A stretch of DNA of 58,574 bases from JAJDIA01 sp031555505. Lineage in GTDB: Bacteria > Bacteroidota > Bacteroidia > Bacteroidales > Tannerellaceae. Positions 27,113 to 34,723 of the stretch are shown here, one piece after another; positions within the stretch are counted from its first letter, which is position 1, and each line of letters starts with the position of its first letter. Made by a program: the position numbers and the translations under genes. The stretch is from positions 1 through 58,574 of the forward strand of contig JAVBUH010000057.1 of assembly GCA_031555505.1 (NCBI GenBank). The letters run 5' to 3'. The notes under the pieces were generated by a model. It saw nothing but the letters and a program-made list of their open reading frames with translations, ran no database searches and was not told the origin of the DNA.

Positions 27113-28365
27113 GCTTCACCTCCTTTCAATACTACGGCAATATTCTTTTTCGACAATCGCATGGCGGGTATGATACCCGACAGGAAGCTGATCAGGAAAC
27201 AAACCACCAGCACGGCCACGATCACCTGCCATCCCGGGAAAGCCATATAGGTGGATGTATCCACATTATCTTGCACACCCCAGCCAAACATCCTTATTTT
27301 GAAATTGTAAACACCTATATACGCCAGCAGCAGTCCGGGAATACCACCCAGCAGGGTGAGTTGCAGGTTCTCCATCAGATACTCTTTAATGATATCCATC
27401 TTGTTTGCCCCGAAAGCCTTCCGTACGGCAATCTCGCTGTAACGGTCTTTGATATTCGAGAAACAGAGGATCGAGAGGCTGAACAACGGGATGGCGAGCA
27501 CGATCAGGATCATGATCACCCAACGCATGTAGAAAAACGAAGTATTCAACTCACGGGCATTGCCGGTGATCAGGAACTCCAGGCGGCTGCGCGGCCCGGT
27601 GAGTTGCATGGTATGTGCATCCTCTTCCATCTTCTCGTGTGTGGTATTATAGCGTTGCAGCACTCCGGCCAATTCGTCACGGACGGCCTGCATACCGGCT
27701 TTATCCTTGCAGAGGAGGATGGCGTTAAAGGGACCTACCAGGTCGTTCCGTTCATCTATTTCGATCGTCTGCCAGGTATATGGCATCCAACAGTTGGCGT
27801 ATGCTTCCCGACGGGTAGGCTTTACATCATTTATTACACCGATCACGCGGAACATCGTGCCGTTGATCTGTATCTCCTTATCGATCGGATCGCCTTCGGG
27901 GAAGAATGCGCCGCGTACCTTCTCGTCGATCACCACCACTTTGCTGCCGGCATTGAACTCGGCTTCATTGAATGGCCGCCCTTCGACAAAGCGGTAGGAA
28001 TGGATCTTCCAGTAGTTCATATCCACCCCTTTGGTGGTGTAGAGGTCGGACTTCATGTCTCTCACCCGGAAGAAAGTGCTCTGGGTGATGAACGACATCA
28101 TCTCGGGGGTCTTGAGCGGACGGATGTAGTTGTCGCACAGGCGCGACGATAGCCAGCCGTTCCACATCCCCCCCTTGGAAAATCGCTTGGCAGCCATGGT
28201 GATATACAACGTGCGGTCTACCTTATCTTCCGGATATTCCGGCTTGGTATAGGTGACGTAGACGATCACAATCATCATCACCATCGCCACCGACAGGGCG
28301 GTACAGCAGAGGGCGATAAAGAGTTGCAACTTGTCGCGTGCTGCAAAAATGTTCAGTGTCTTCAT
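27109..28365 (-). CDS. FtsX/MacB-like ABC permease, copy 1 first gene
   Basis: 418 residues from MKTLNIFAARDKLQLFIALCC; an ATG 48 bp upstream is rejected because the paralogue starts at the equivalent Met and the sigma-54-type promoter is nearby. Layout: one helix (about 15-37), periplasmic domain, then three helices with the FtsX motif YSEIAVRKAFGANKMDIIKEY (landmark) before the second. The C-terminus VVLKGGEA encodes the Shine-Dalgarno for the next gene. Works presumably as a heterodimer with the product of 25892-27112. Close paralogue of 30087-31343. Confidence 0.92.
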   Translation of the reverse strand: MKTLNIFAARDKLQLFIALCCTALSVAMVMMIVIVYVTYTKPEYPEDKVDRTLYITMAAKRFSKGGMWNGWLSSRLCDNYIRPLKTPEMMSFITQSTFFRVRDMKSDLYTTKGVDMNYWKIHSYRFVEGRPFNEAEFNAGSKVVVIDEKVRGAFFPEGDPIDKEIQINGTMFRVIGVINDVKPTRREAYANCWMPYTWQTIEIDERNDLVGPFNAILLCKDKAGMQAVRDELAGVLQRYNTTHEKMEEDAHTMQLTGPRSRLEFLITGNARELNTSFFYMRWVIMILIVLAIPLFSLSILCFSNIKDRYSEIAVRKAFGANKMDIIKEYLMENLQLTLLGGIPGLLLAYIGVYNFKIRMFGWGVQDNVDTSTYMAFPGWQVIVAVLVVCFLISFLSGIIPAMRLSKKNIAVVLKGGEA

Positions 28366-28400
28366 TCTACTTTTACGGTTTATTTTGTTTATGCCATCAG

Positions 28401-28478
28401 GAACAAATTGCATACCAAAAAGATAATATACTGATTATCTGACTATTCGAGAATGCATTCCCTGTTCATTATCGAACA
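28401..28478 (-). promoter_or_regulatory. Sigma-54-type promoter and upstream palindrome, permease copy 1
   Basis: On the minus strand TTGGTATGCAATTTGTTC (28401-28418) has GG, ten bases, then GT, matching the -24/-12 sigma-54 pattern (consensus TGGCAC-N5-TTGCA). A palindrome TGTTC-ATTATC-GAACA is at 28463-28478, about 48 bp upstream, the position of an enhancer-binding protein site. Both are conserved with the same spacing at 31378-31455. Confidence 0.6.
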
Positions 28479-28517
28479 CCGTGTCCAGTTTTGAAGTGCA
28501 TGGTTAAACTCCCGGAA

Positions 28518-28829
28518 GGTAGGGTGTTCAGTTAAGTGTTCCCGTTTTTTGTGTGGGTATGCGAATGCCCCATCAGGGGCATCCTGTTCGTAGCCAGGGG
28601 TGAAGGCGAAGCCAAGCCCCTGGACAATGGATGGTACATTTTAATCCTGCGCCACGTCAGTGGTGCCGGTCTATCCACACGGTACCGCTGACGCGGCACA
28701 CAAAACATATACAAATCACCTGTCCGGGGGCTTGGCTTCGCCTGTACCCCCGGCTACGAACAGGATGCCCCTGATGGGGCATTCGCATACCCACACAAAA
28801 AACGGGAACACTTAACTGAACACCCTACC
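28518..28829. repeat. 312-bp inverted-repeat element
   Basis: Two 109-bp arms (28518-28626 and 28721-28829) are inverted copies with few mismatches. The 94-bp centre itself contains a smaller imperfect inverted repeat (CGTCAGTGGTGCCG and partner), so the whole element can fold into one long hairpin. It has no plausible gene. It lies between the two permease operons, upstream of copy 1. It resembles a MITE or another non-autonomous repeat; no clear target-site duplication could be recognised. Confidence 0.8.
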
Positions 28830-28866
28830 CGGTAGGACAACAGGGAGGTGTGCCGGCATCCAACAA

Positions 28867-30090
28867 TTATTCATAGTGCAATGCCTCGGCCGGGGCGATC
28901 TTCGCCGCCTTACGGGCCGGGATATACACACTGAGGAAGATAGCCAGCAGGATAATGGCGGAGGTGATGATGAAACTGCCCGCCACACGAAGCGCCGTCA
29001 CCGGAAGCGCCGTCACCAGCAGATCCAGGTTCACGATATTGAGGCAGATAACCAATGATATCGCCAGGCAGACCGATGTGAGCAGCAACGCTTCACCGAC
29101 CACATACGAAAACAATCCCCACTTGGTACTGCCCAGCGCCATCCGGACACCCATCTCTCCCACACGGCGTTTCATACGGAACGTGAATGTGCCGAAGATG
29201 GCCAGCAGGATGTTGATGAGAAAGAAGGTTGCCCCCATCGCATACAGCGATAATTCATTGCTGATACGGGAGTTGTTGCTTTCGCGCACGCTGGCGACCG
29301 GACTGAAGAAACTGATATTGAAGCCTGTGCCGGGAAGGTAATGGACCACAAAATTGTCGAATGCCGGAGCAAACTCCATCTCATTGGCTTTCGGCACACG
29401 GATGACTAACTGGGGTATACGCGCATCCGTTGGCTTGGCATTAAAATGTCCTAAAGGAATATACATGGCACGCGGAGGACGGTCAAAGTCGTTCTCTTTC
29501 ACCCCTGCCACCACACCTATCACGCGGAAGGAATCGGGTTCATTGAAATCCGGATCCACGTACCGCCCAAGCAGTGAACCGCCGTCGGGCGCCAGGTCTC
29601 TGGCCACATCGGCTGAAACAACCCCCACGTACTCCTTATTGGCGATCTCCTCGGGTGTAAACCAGCGTCCTTCCTGCAACGGGAGGGAGAACATGGAAGC
29701 ATACGCATGATCCACAAAGCGGTAGTAAACAATCTTCGATTCGAGTTCGCCCGATTTCATATTGCCGTTCCACATCCAGTTGGTATAGGGATAGGCAAAG
29801 CCGGAGATGGAATAGTCTGCCACTCCGGGCAGTGTGATGATCTGCCGGGTCATGCGGTCGTAGCTTTCCCACAAGCTGTCGCCGGTCAGTGTGTTGCTGT
29901 TCAGGCGGTCGATATGAAGCGCATAGCAGTCGCCCGGATCGGCACCGTTGGGGACATTGTACAGGCGGGTATATGTGACTGAGAAATCCACCACATAAAA
30001 CAACAGCACCGTCACAAAGCAGATAAATATACCCGGCAGGATATTCTGCCCAAGCTGGTTCTTTATGATCTTGAATAACGAACGTATCAT
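28867..30090 (-). CDS. FtsX/MacB-like ABC permease, copy 2 second gene
   Basis: 407 residues, paralogous to 25892-27112 along its full length, with the same helix arrangement and near identity over the last 150 residues (including ALPVTALRV and VYIPARKAA). Differences concentrate in the periplasmic domain (for example YYRFVDHAYASMFSL versus YNRFVDHKFFSMFSL). Coupled to the upstream permease by a 4-bp ATGA overlap and a strong Shine-Dalgarno at 30094-30104. Followed on the left by the 312-bp inverted repeat. No ATP-binding subunit is within the window, so it must use one encoded elsewhere. Confidence 0.92.
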   Translation of the reverse strand: MIRSLFKIIKNQLGQNILPGIFICFVTVLLFYVVDFSVTYTRLYNVPNGADPGDCYALHIDRLNSNTLTGDSLWESYDRMTRQIITLPGVADYSISGFAYPYTNWMWNGNMKSGELESKIVYYRFVDHAYASMFSLPLQEGRWFTPEEIANKEYVGVVSADVARDLAPDGGSLLGRYVDPDFNEPDSFRVIGVVAGVKENDFDRPPRAMYIPLGHFNAKPTDARIPQLVIRVPKANEMEFAPAFDNFVVHYLPGTGFNISFFSPVASVRESNNSRISNELSLYAMGATFFLINILLAIFGTFTFRMKRRVGEMGVRMALGSTKWGLFSYVVGEALLLTSVCLAISLVICLNIVNLDLLVTALPVTALRVAGSFIITSAIILLAIFLSVYIPARKAAKIAPAEALHYE

Positions 30091-31343
30091 GCTTCACCTC
30101 CTTTCAGTACCATGGCAATATTTTTTTTAGACAAACGCATGGCCGGAACGATCCCCGACAGGAAACTGATCAGGAAACAGACTACCAGTATGATACCGAT
30201 TATCTGCCAACCCGGAAGCGCCATATAAGAAGATGCCTCCACACCATCCTGCACATTCGAGACAAACATCTTCAACTTGAAATTATAAACACCCGCGTAT
30301 GCCAACAGCAACCCGGGGACACCTCCCAGCAAGGTGAGTTGCAGGTTCTCCACCAGATATTCCTTCACGATATCCATCTTGCTTGCCCCGAAGGCTTTGC
30401 GGACGGCAATCTCACTGTAACGGTCTTTGATATTCGAGAAACAAAGGATGGAAAGACTGAAGAGCGGGATCGTCATCACGATCAGGATCATCACCACCCA
30501 ACGCAGGTAGAAAGCCGATGTATTCAGTTCACGGGCATTACCTCCGATCAGGAACTCCAGTCTGTCGCGCGGCCCGGTGAGCTGCATGGTATGCGGATCA
30601 GTACTTTGGCCTTCGTGCGAAGTATTATAACGTTGTACCATTTCGGCCACCTCATCGCGTACGGTTTGCATCTGGCTTTTATCCTTGCAGAGAAGGATCG
30701 CCGTAAAAGGCCCCACCAGGTCGTTCCGTTCGTCCAGTTGTATCGACTGTGCAGTATAAGGCATCCAGCAGTTGCTGTAGGCCTCGCGACGGGTAGGCTT
30801 CACACCTTTAACCACCCCTATCACACGGTACATCAGGCCGTTGATCTGTATCTCCTTATCGATCGGATCGCCCTCAGGGAAGAAGGCGCCGCGTGTTTTC
30901 TCATCGATCACCACCACTTTGCTGCCGGCATTGAACTCGGCTTCATTGAAAAGCCTCCCCTCTACAACGGAAAAAGTGTGTATCTTCCAGTAGTTCATAT
31001 CCACGCCTTCGGTGGTGTAGAGATTGGATTGCATATCCTTCACCCGGAAAAACGTGCTTTGGGTGATGAACGACATCATTTCGGGTGTCCGGAGCGGACG
31101 CAGGTAGTTGTCGCACAGGCGGGACGAGAGCCTGCCATTCCATCCTCCCCCGCCAGGAAACTTCTTCATCACCATGGTGATATACAGCGTACGGTCTACC
31201 TTATCCTCCGGATACTCCGGCTTGGTATAGGTGACGTAGATGATCACGATCATCATCACCATGGCCACCGATAGGGCAGTACAACACAACGCGATAAAGA
31301 GTTGCAGCTTATCACGCGCGGCAAAAATGTCGAGTGTCTTCAT
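30087..31343 (-). CDS. FtsX/MacB-like ABC permease, copy 2 first gene
   Basis: 418 residues starting MKTLDIFAARDKLQLFIALCC, equal in length to the copy 1 partner. First membrane helix about 15-37, periplasmic MacB-type domain, FtsX core with SEIAVRKAFGASKMDI, and C-terminal VLKGGEA. First gene of the second two-gene operon, under its own sigma-54-type promoter. The pair arose by tandem duplication of a two-gene unit with its regulatory region, because promoter and palindrome are also conserved. Confidence 0.92.
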   Translation of the reverse strand: MKTLDIFAARDKLQLFIALCCTALSVAMVMMIVIIYVTYTKPEYPEDKVDRTLYITMVMKKFPGGGGWNGRLSSRLCDNYLRPLRTPEMMSFITQSTFFRVKDMQSNLYTTEGVDMNYWKIHTFSVVEGRLFNEAEFNAGSKVVVIDEKTRGAFFPEGDPIDKEIQINGLMYRVIGVVKGVKPTRREAYSNCWMPYTAQSIQLDERNDLVGPFTAILLCKDKSQMQTVRDEVAEMVQRYNTSHEGQSTDPHTMQLTGPRDRLEFLIGGNARELNTSAFYLRWVVMILIVMTIPLFSLSILCFSNIKDRYSEIAVRKAFGASKMDIVKEYLVENLQLTLLGGVPGLLLAYAGVYNFKLKMFVSNVQDGVEASSYMALPGWQIIGIILVVCFLISFLSGIVPAMRLSKKNIAMVLKGGEA

Positions 31344-31377
31344 AATATTCTGTGGTTTACATAATTCCCCACATCAG

Positions 31378-31455
31378 GAACAAATTGCATACCAAAGATA
31401 CAACTTACTGGTTATCATCCACTTGATAGCCCTATCAGCTGTTCATTATCGAACA
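31378..31455 (-). promoter_or_regulatory. Sigma-54-type promoter and upstream palindrome, permease copy 2
   Basis: Minus-strand TTTGGTATGCAATTTGTTC (31378-31396) with GG at 31393-31392 and GT at 31381-31380. Palindrome TGTTC-ATTATC-GAACA at 31440-31455. Predicted start of transcription near 31369, about 26 nt before the start codon. A TATCTTTG also overlaps here (31393-31400), so a housekeeping promoter cannot be excluded. Confidence 0.6.
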
Positions 31456-31498
31456 CCCTGTTCGGTTTTGATCGTGGAAAGCACTAATACCCTCATGA

Positions 31499-32383
31499 TC
31501 AACGGGGAAGCATCGGGAAGATTTTTTTGATCTGCTCCTTCGAAGGCATGCTGCCGTATTCGCAGATTTCAAACGATTCGAAGTATTTGCTGTCCTTCAA
31601 CTGGTCGGCGGTGTACCATTTCAGCGCCGGCTCGGCATAGCGGGTGGCCTGGTTGCGGGAGAGATACCGTTCGCCGATATAGGAGCGCTTGCCTTCCTTG
31701 TCGGCCGGCATTTCCTTCGCATAGCCGTTGTTCCACGGCAGCCATTCGAATACCTGCGATTCGTGGGCGCAGATGGCATCTACTTTCTGTTGCATCACCG
31801 GGGTGATGTCTACCACGATATCGGGAGAAAAAGGATTCGGTTTCTGGAAGCGGTCAGGCATGTAGAGGAATACGACCGGCTTCATCAAGGGCTTGCCGCC
31901 GGGTACCATCAGGGGAACGGAGATCATATAGGCCGCATCTTGTACGGTCTGTGAGCAATAGCGATGGTCAGGGTGGTAGTCGTTGGGACGGTGGGTGATC
32001 ACCACATCGGCCTCCCAGTCGCAGATCAGACGGATCACCTCCATACGGTTTTCGAGTGTGGGCAACAGTTCGCCGTCATTGTTGTCGAGGTTGATATACT
32101 CAATACCGAGGACACGGGCAGACGCCTGCATTTCCTGCTTGCGGCGGGCGGCCAACTCAGCAGGTTTCATCTCATGATGGCCTTTATTGCCATTGGTGAG
32201 CGACACGAATTTTACCTTATGCCCCATCTGTGCATACAGGGCGGCAATTCCGCCGGCATTGATATCACAATCGTCGGGATGAGCGCCGAATACAATGACG
32301 CGGATCGGTTCGTCTGCACACACGGCAGTGACAGTAAAGAACAGGGATGCCAGGATGATGGCGGCGGTGGTGAGTAATTTCAT
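31499..32383 (-). CDS. PIG-L family deacetylase, exported
   Basis: 294 residues from MKLLTTAAIILASLFFTVTAVCA, a good signal peptide; an ATG two codons upstream is equally possible. PIG-L/LmbE metal-dependent deacetylases remove acetyl groups from GlcNAc-like sugars. The zinc motif AHPDD is in VIVFGAHPDDCDINAGG and the third ligand lies in DYHPDHRYC. The C-terminal EYGSMPSKEQIKKIFP fits longer Bacteroidetes members. Single gene with its own promoter (minus-strand TATATTTG, 32411-32418). Substrate unknown, probably a periplasmic amino-sugar glycan. Confidence 0.88.
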   Translation of the reverse strand: MKLLTTAAIILASLFFTVTAVCADEPIRVIVFGAHPDDCDINAGGIAALYAQMGHKVKFVSLTNGNKGHHEMKPAELAARRKQEMQASARVLGIEYINLDNNDGELLPTLENRMEVIRLICDWEADVVITHRPNDYHPDHRYCSQTVQDAAYMISVPLMVPGGKPLMKPVVFLYMPDRFQKPNPFSPDIVVDITPVMQQKVDAICAHESQVFEWLPWNNGYAKEMPADKEGKRSYIGERYLSRNQATRYAEPALKWYTADQLKDSKYFESFEICEYGSMPSKEQIKKIFPMLPR

Positions 32384-32410
32384 ATACATTCAGATTAGAT
32401 AGTTAACTCA

Positions 32411-32418
32411 CAAATATA
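32411..32418 (-). promoter_or_regulatory. -7 element for the PIG-L gene
   Basis: TATATTTG on the minus strand, 28 bp upstream of the start codon. No obvious -33 element. Confidence 0.55.
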
Positions 32419-32494
32419 CGCACAATAATGCATACATTTGCCTGAACAACCTCAAAAAATTACCTTTATAATCAGTCCCTTTTGCTTTTTCTTT

Positions 32495-32502
32495 TATATT
32501 TG
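32495..32502 (+). promoter_or_regulatory. -7 element for the PNPOx-like gene
   Basis: TATATTTG 30 bp upstream of the start codon at 32533. Confidence 0.55.
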
Positions 32503-32532
32503 CCCTTGATTACAAAATTATACTAGACCAAT

Positions 32533-32964
32533 ATGGAGACAATGGATGAAATGGATGAATTGCTGGACTTTCTTGCCAAATGCGATACATTCTATGTAGC
32601 GACAATTGATGAAAACAACCAGCCGCGGGTACGTCCCTTCAATTTTGTGATGGAATGGGATGGCAAACTGGCCTTTGGGACAGGAAAGCACAAAAGTTTT
32701 TACAAACAACTGGAAAAGAATCCTAAAATTGAACTCTGTTGCTATGAGCCCAAAACAAGTGTCTGGCTTCGCATCTGGGGAGAGACGCGCTTTATAGACG
32801 ACAAGGCCGCCTTCCAGCAGATGTTCGAGATACAGCCGGAATTGGAAGCCGTGTACCAATCGGTAGACAGTCCGTTAATTGCCTGTTTTGTGATCGATAG
32901 GGGTGAAGCCGGTTTCTACTCTTACGAATCCATGAATACGCCTTACAAGTCGATCCGGCTTTAG
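32533..32964 (+). CDS. Pyridoxamine 5'-phosphate oxidase-like FMN-binding protein
   Basis: 143 residues, a single split-barrel flavin-binding domain. Typical segments are FYVATIDENNQPRVRPFNFVMEWDGKLAFGTGKHKSFYKQLEKNPKIELCCYEP (landmarks only: RVRPF near 35, GKHKSFY near 58). Small proteins of this kind in Bacteroidales are annotated as pyridoxamine 5'-phosphate oxidase family or NimA-like, and may reduce flavin- or nitro-type substrates; the vitamin B6 function itself is unlikely because of the small size. Monocistronic with its own promoter. Confidence 0.88.
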   Translation: METMDEMDELLDFLAKCDTFYVATIDENNQPRVRPFNFVMEWDGKLAFGTGKHKSFYKQLEKNPKIELCCYEPKTSVWLRIWGETRFIDDKAAFQQMFEIQPELEAVYQSVDSPLIACFVIDRGEAGFYSYESMNTPYKSIRL

Positions 32965-33105
32965 ATAGCTCTTTTTTTACCTATTGTGCGCTCCGGGCAA
33001 GCCTTGTCGGTCCGAAGGAGGGAGAGGTATCCCCCCGCAAAAAGAGATCGGCATCACCTACCCTATATTTTGATTTCCCCGGACAGGTTATAGCGGATTT
33101 CTCCT

Positions 33106-33113
33106 TATATTTG
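33106..33113 (+). promoter_or_regulatory. -7 element for the TIM-barrel gene
   Basis: TATATTTG 41 bp upstream of the start codon at 33155. Between 32965 and 33105 nothing else is recognised. Confidence 0.5.
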
Positions 33114-33154
33114 CTCATATAATTAATCTAATAATCATTTAAAGAGAAATACAG

Positions 33155-34039
33155 ATGAAAAACATCTCCAGAAGAACGGCCATCAAGACTGTGCTGGCAG
33201 GTAGCGCCGCTGCCACCGTATCCGGCATAGCCCCGATGGCACAGGCAGCCGGAAAGAAAACAGCAGCTCCGGCTCCGTTGAAAGGGAATATCCGCCATTC
33301 GGTGAGCAAATGGTGCTTTGGCGACATTGAACTGAATGAGTTTTGCGAAATATGTAAACGGATCGGCATCGAGTCAGTAGAATTACTCGGCCCGAAAGAC
33401 TGGCCAACCGTACAGAAACACGGCCTCACCGTTGCCATGGCCGAAGGCGCCGGACTGGGTATCGACCGCGGCTTCAACGACCCCAAACTGCACGACGAGT
33501 TGGTGGCCAGCTACGAAAAAGTGATCCCGATGGTAGCCGAAGCCGGATTGAAAAACCTGATCTGCTTTGCCGGAAAGCGCAACGGCGTGACCGACCTCCA
33601 AGGCTGGCAGAATTGTGAAAAGGGCTTGAAGCGCATCACCCCCATCGCCGAGAAATACAATGTAGTGCTCACCATGGAGCTCCTCAACAGTGTAGGTCAT
33701 TACGACTACCTGTGCGACCATACCGTATGGGGTGCCGAACTTTGTCGCCGGGTAGGGTCGCCCAACTTCAAACTACTATACGATATCTATCACATGCAGA
33801 TCATGGAAGGGAACATCATCGAGCATATCCAGAAGTATCATGAATACTTCTCTCACATCCATACCGGAGGAAATCCGGGACGGAACGAAATCGATGAAAC
33901 ACAAGAGCTCTACTACCCTGCCATCATGCGCGCCATCGTGGCTACCGGCTACAAAGGCTTTGTGGGACAGGAGTTTGTTCCGAAAGAAAAAGACAAAGCG
34001 GCCTCACTTGAGAAGTGCATCCGCATCTGCGATGTATAA
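33155..34039 (+). CDS. Exported TIM-barrel sugar isomerase-like protein (hydroxypyruvate isomerase type)
   Basis: 294 residues. N-terminus MKNISRRTAIKTVLAGSAAATVSG has twin arginines and a hydrophobic stretch, a Tat-like signal, so the protein is probably exported folded. The rest is an AP-endonuclease-2/xylose-isomerase-like TIM barrel: WCFGDIELNEFCEICKRIGIESVELLGP, LTMELLNSVGHYDYL (metal glutamate), LLYDIYHMQIMEG, HIHTGGNPGRNEID and GFVGQEFVPK are those of Hyi-like enzymes. It may interconvert hydroxypyruvate and tartronate semialdehyde or act on a sugar. Stands alone, convergent with wbqC. Confidence 0.88.
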   Translation: MKNISRRTAIKTVLAGSAAATVSGIAPMAQAAGKKTAAPAPLKGNIRHSVSKWCFGDIELNEFCEICKRIGIESVELLGPKDWPTVQKHGLTVAMAEGAGLGIDRGFNDPKLHDELVASYEKVIPMVAEAGLKNLICFAGKRNGVTDLQGWQNCEKGLKRITPIAEKYNVVLTMELLNSVGHYDYLCDHTVWGAELCRRVGSPNFKLLYDIYHMQIMEGNIIEHIQKYHEYFSHIHTGGNPGRNEIDETQELYYPAIMRAIVATGYKGFVGQEFVPKEKDKAASLEKCIRICDV

Positions 34040-34084
34040 CCGCGAACATACTGTTTGCCTGAAAGAGGAAGATACAAGAAAGGG

Positions 34085-34708
34085 CTATCCAGCGATGGAG
34101 TCACGAATCACCAGCAAACCTTCGGGTCCCATATTGAACAGCAAGTCCACAATACTCAGGTTCGGCAGGAAACCATAACGTTGGCCGAACACCTGGTAAT
34201 ACGGGCGGGGATGAAAAGTTTCATCCTCGCCTTCGTGTTTGGGGCGGATGGATTCGCGGAAATCGTTCAGGACATTCGCCTCGAACGTGTCTGTGTAATG
34301 TACTACGGGTTGCATATCCAACAATTGGCACACCAATGTCCGCAAAGCCTCGTTGAAATCAAACAGGAAGGTATACTTCTGCGCGTAGAAAGGGGCGAAG
34401 TCGTCTTCATAATACGGAAAGAAAGGGCTCGTATGATAGGCTGAGACCAGCGCATTCCAGTGCAGGTGCCGCCAGTTGCCGTGATCAGAGATACGGATAT
34501 CTTTGGTGAGACACTTCAGGGTGTCAGGCTTGACGATAGGGACTGAAAGCGACAAAGTACCGTTGGCCGTTGCGATGGTACAACGATTGCGGTAGGTCTG
34601 TTTGAGGTAGTTCTCGCACGTTTCGATCCTCACTTCCGGGTATTGGAAGAGTTTACAATAATACTGTACAGGAGCCAGATAGGCAGTGGATAGTGAGGCT
34701 ATCTGCAT
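34085..34708 (-). CDS. WbqC-family protein
   Basis: 207 residues: a short WbqC-like protein starting IASLSTAYLAPVQYYCKL, with TYRNRCTIATANGTLSLSVPIV and FFPYYEDDFAPFY in the middle. The family is found in O-antigen loci but also, as here, linked to lepB in Bacteroidetes, where its role is unknown. Third gene of the dapB-lepB-wbqC run; 15 bp after lepB. Confidence 0.88.
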   Translation of the reverse strand: MQIASLSTAYLAPVQYYCKLFQYPEVRIETCENYLKQTYRNRCTIATANGTLSLSVPIVKPDTLKCLTKDIRISDHGNWRHLHWNALVSAYHTSPFFPYYEDDFAPFYAQKYTFLFDFNEALRTLVCQLLDMQPVVHYTDTFEANVLNDFRESIRPKHEGEDETFHPRPYYQVFGQRYGFLPNLSIVDLLFNMGPEGLLVIRDSIAG

Positions 34709-34723
34709 CAGTCGGGCAGTTAC

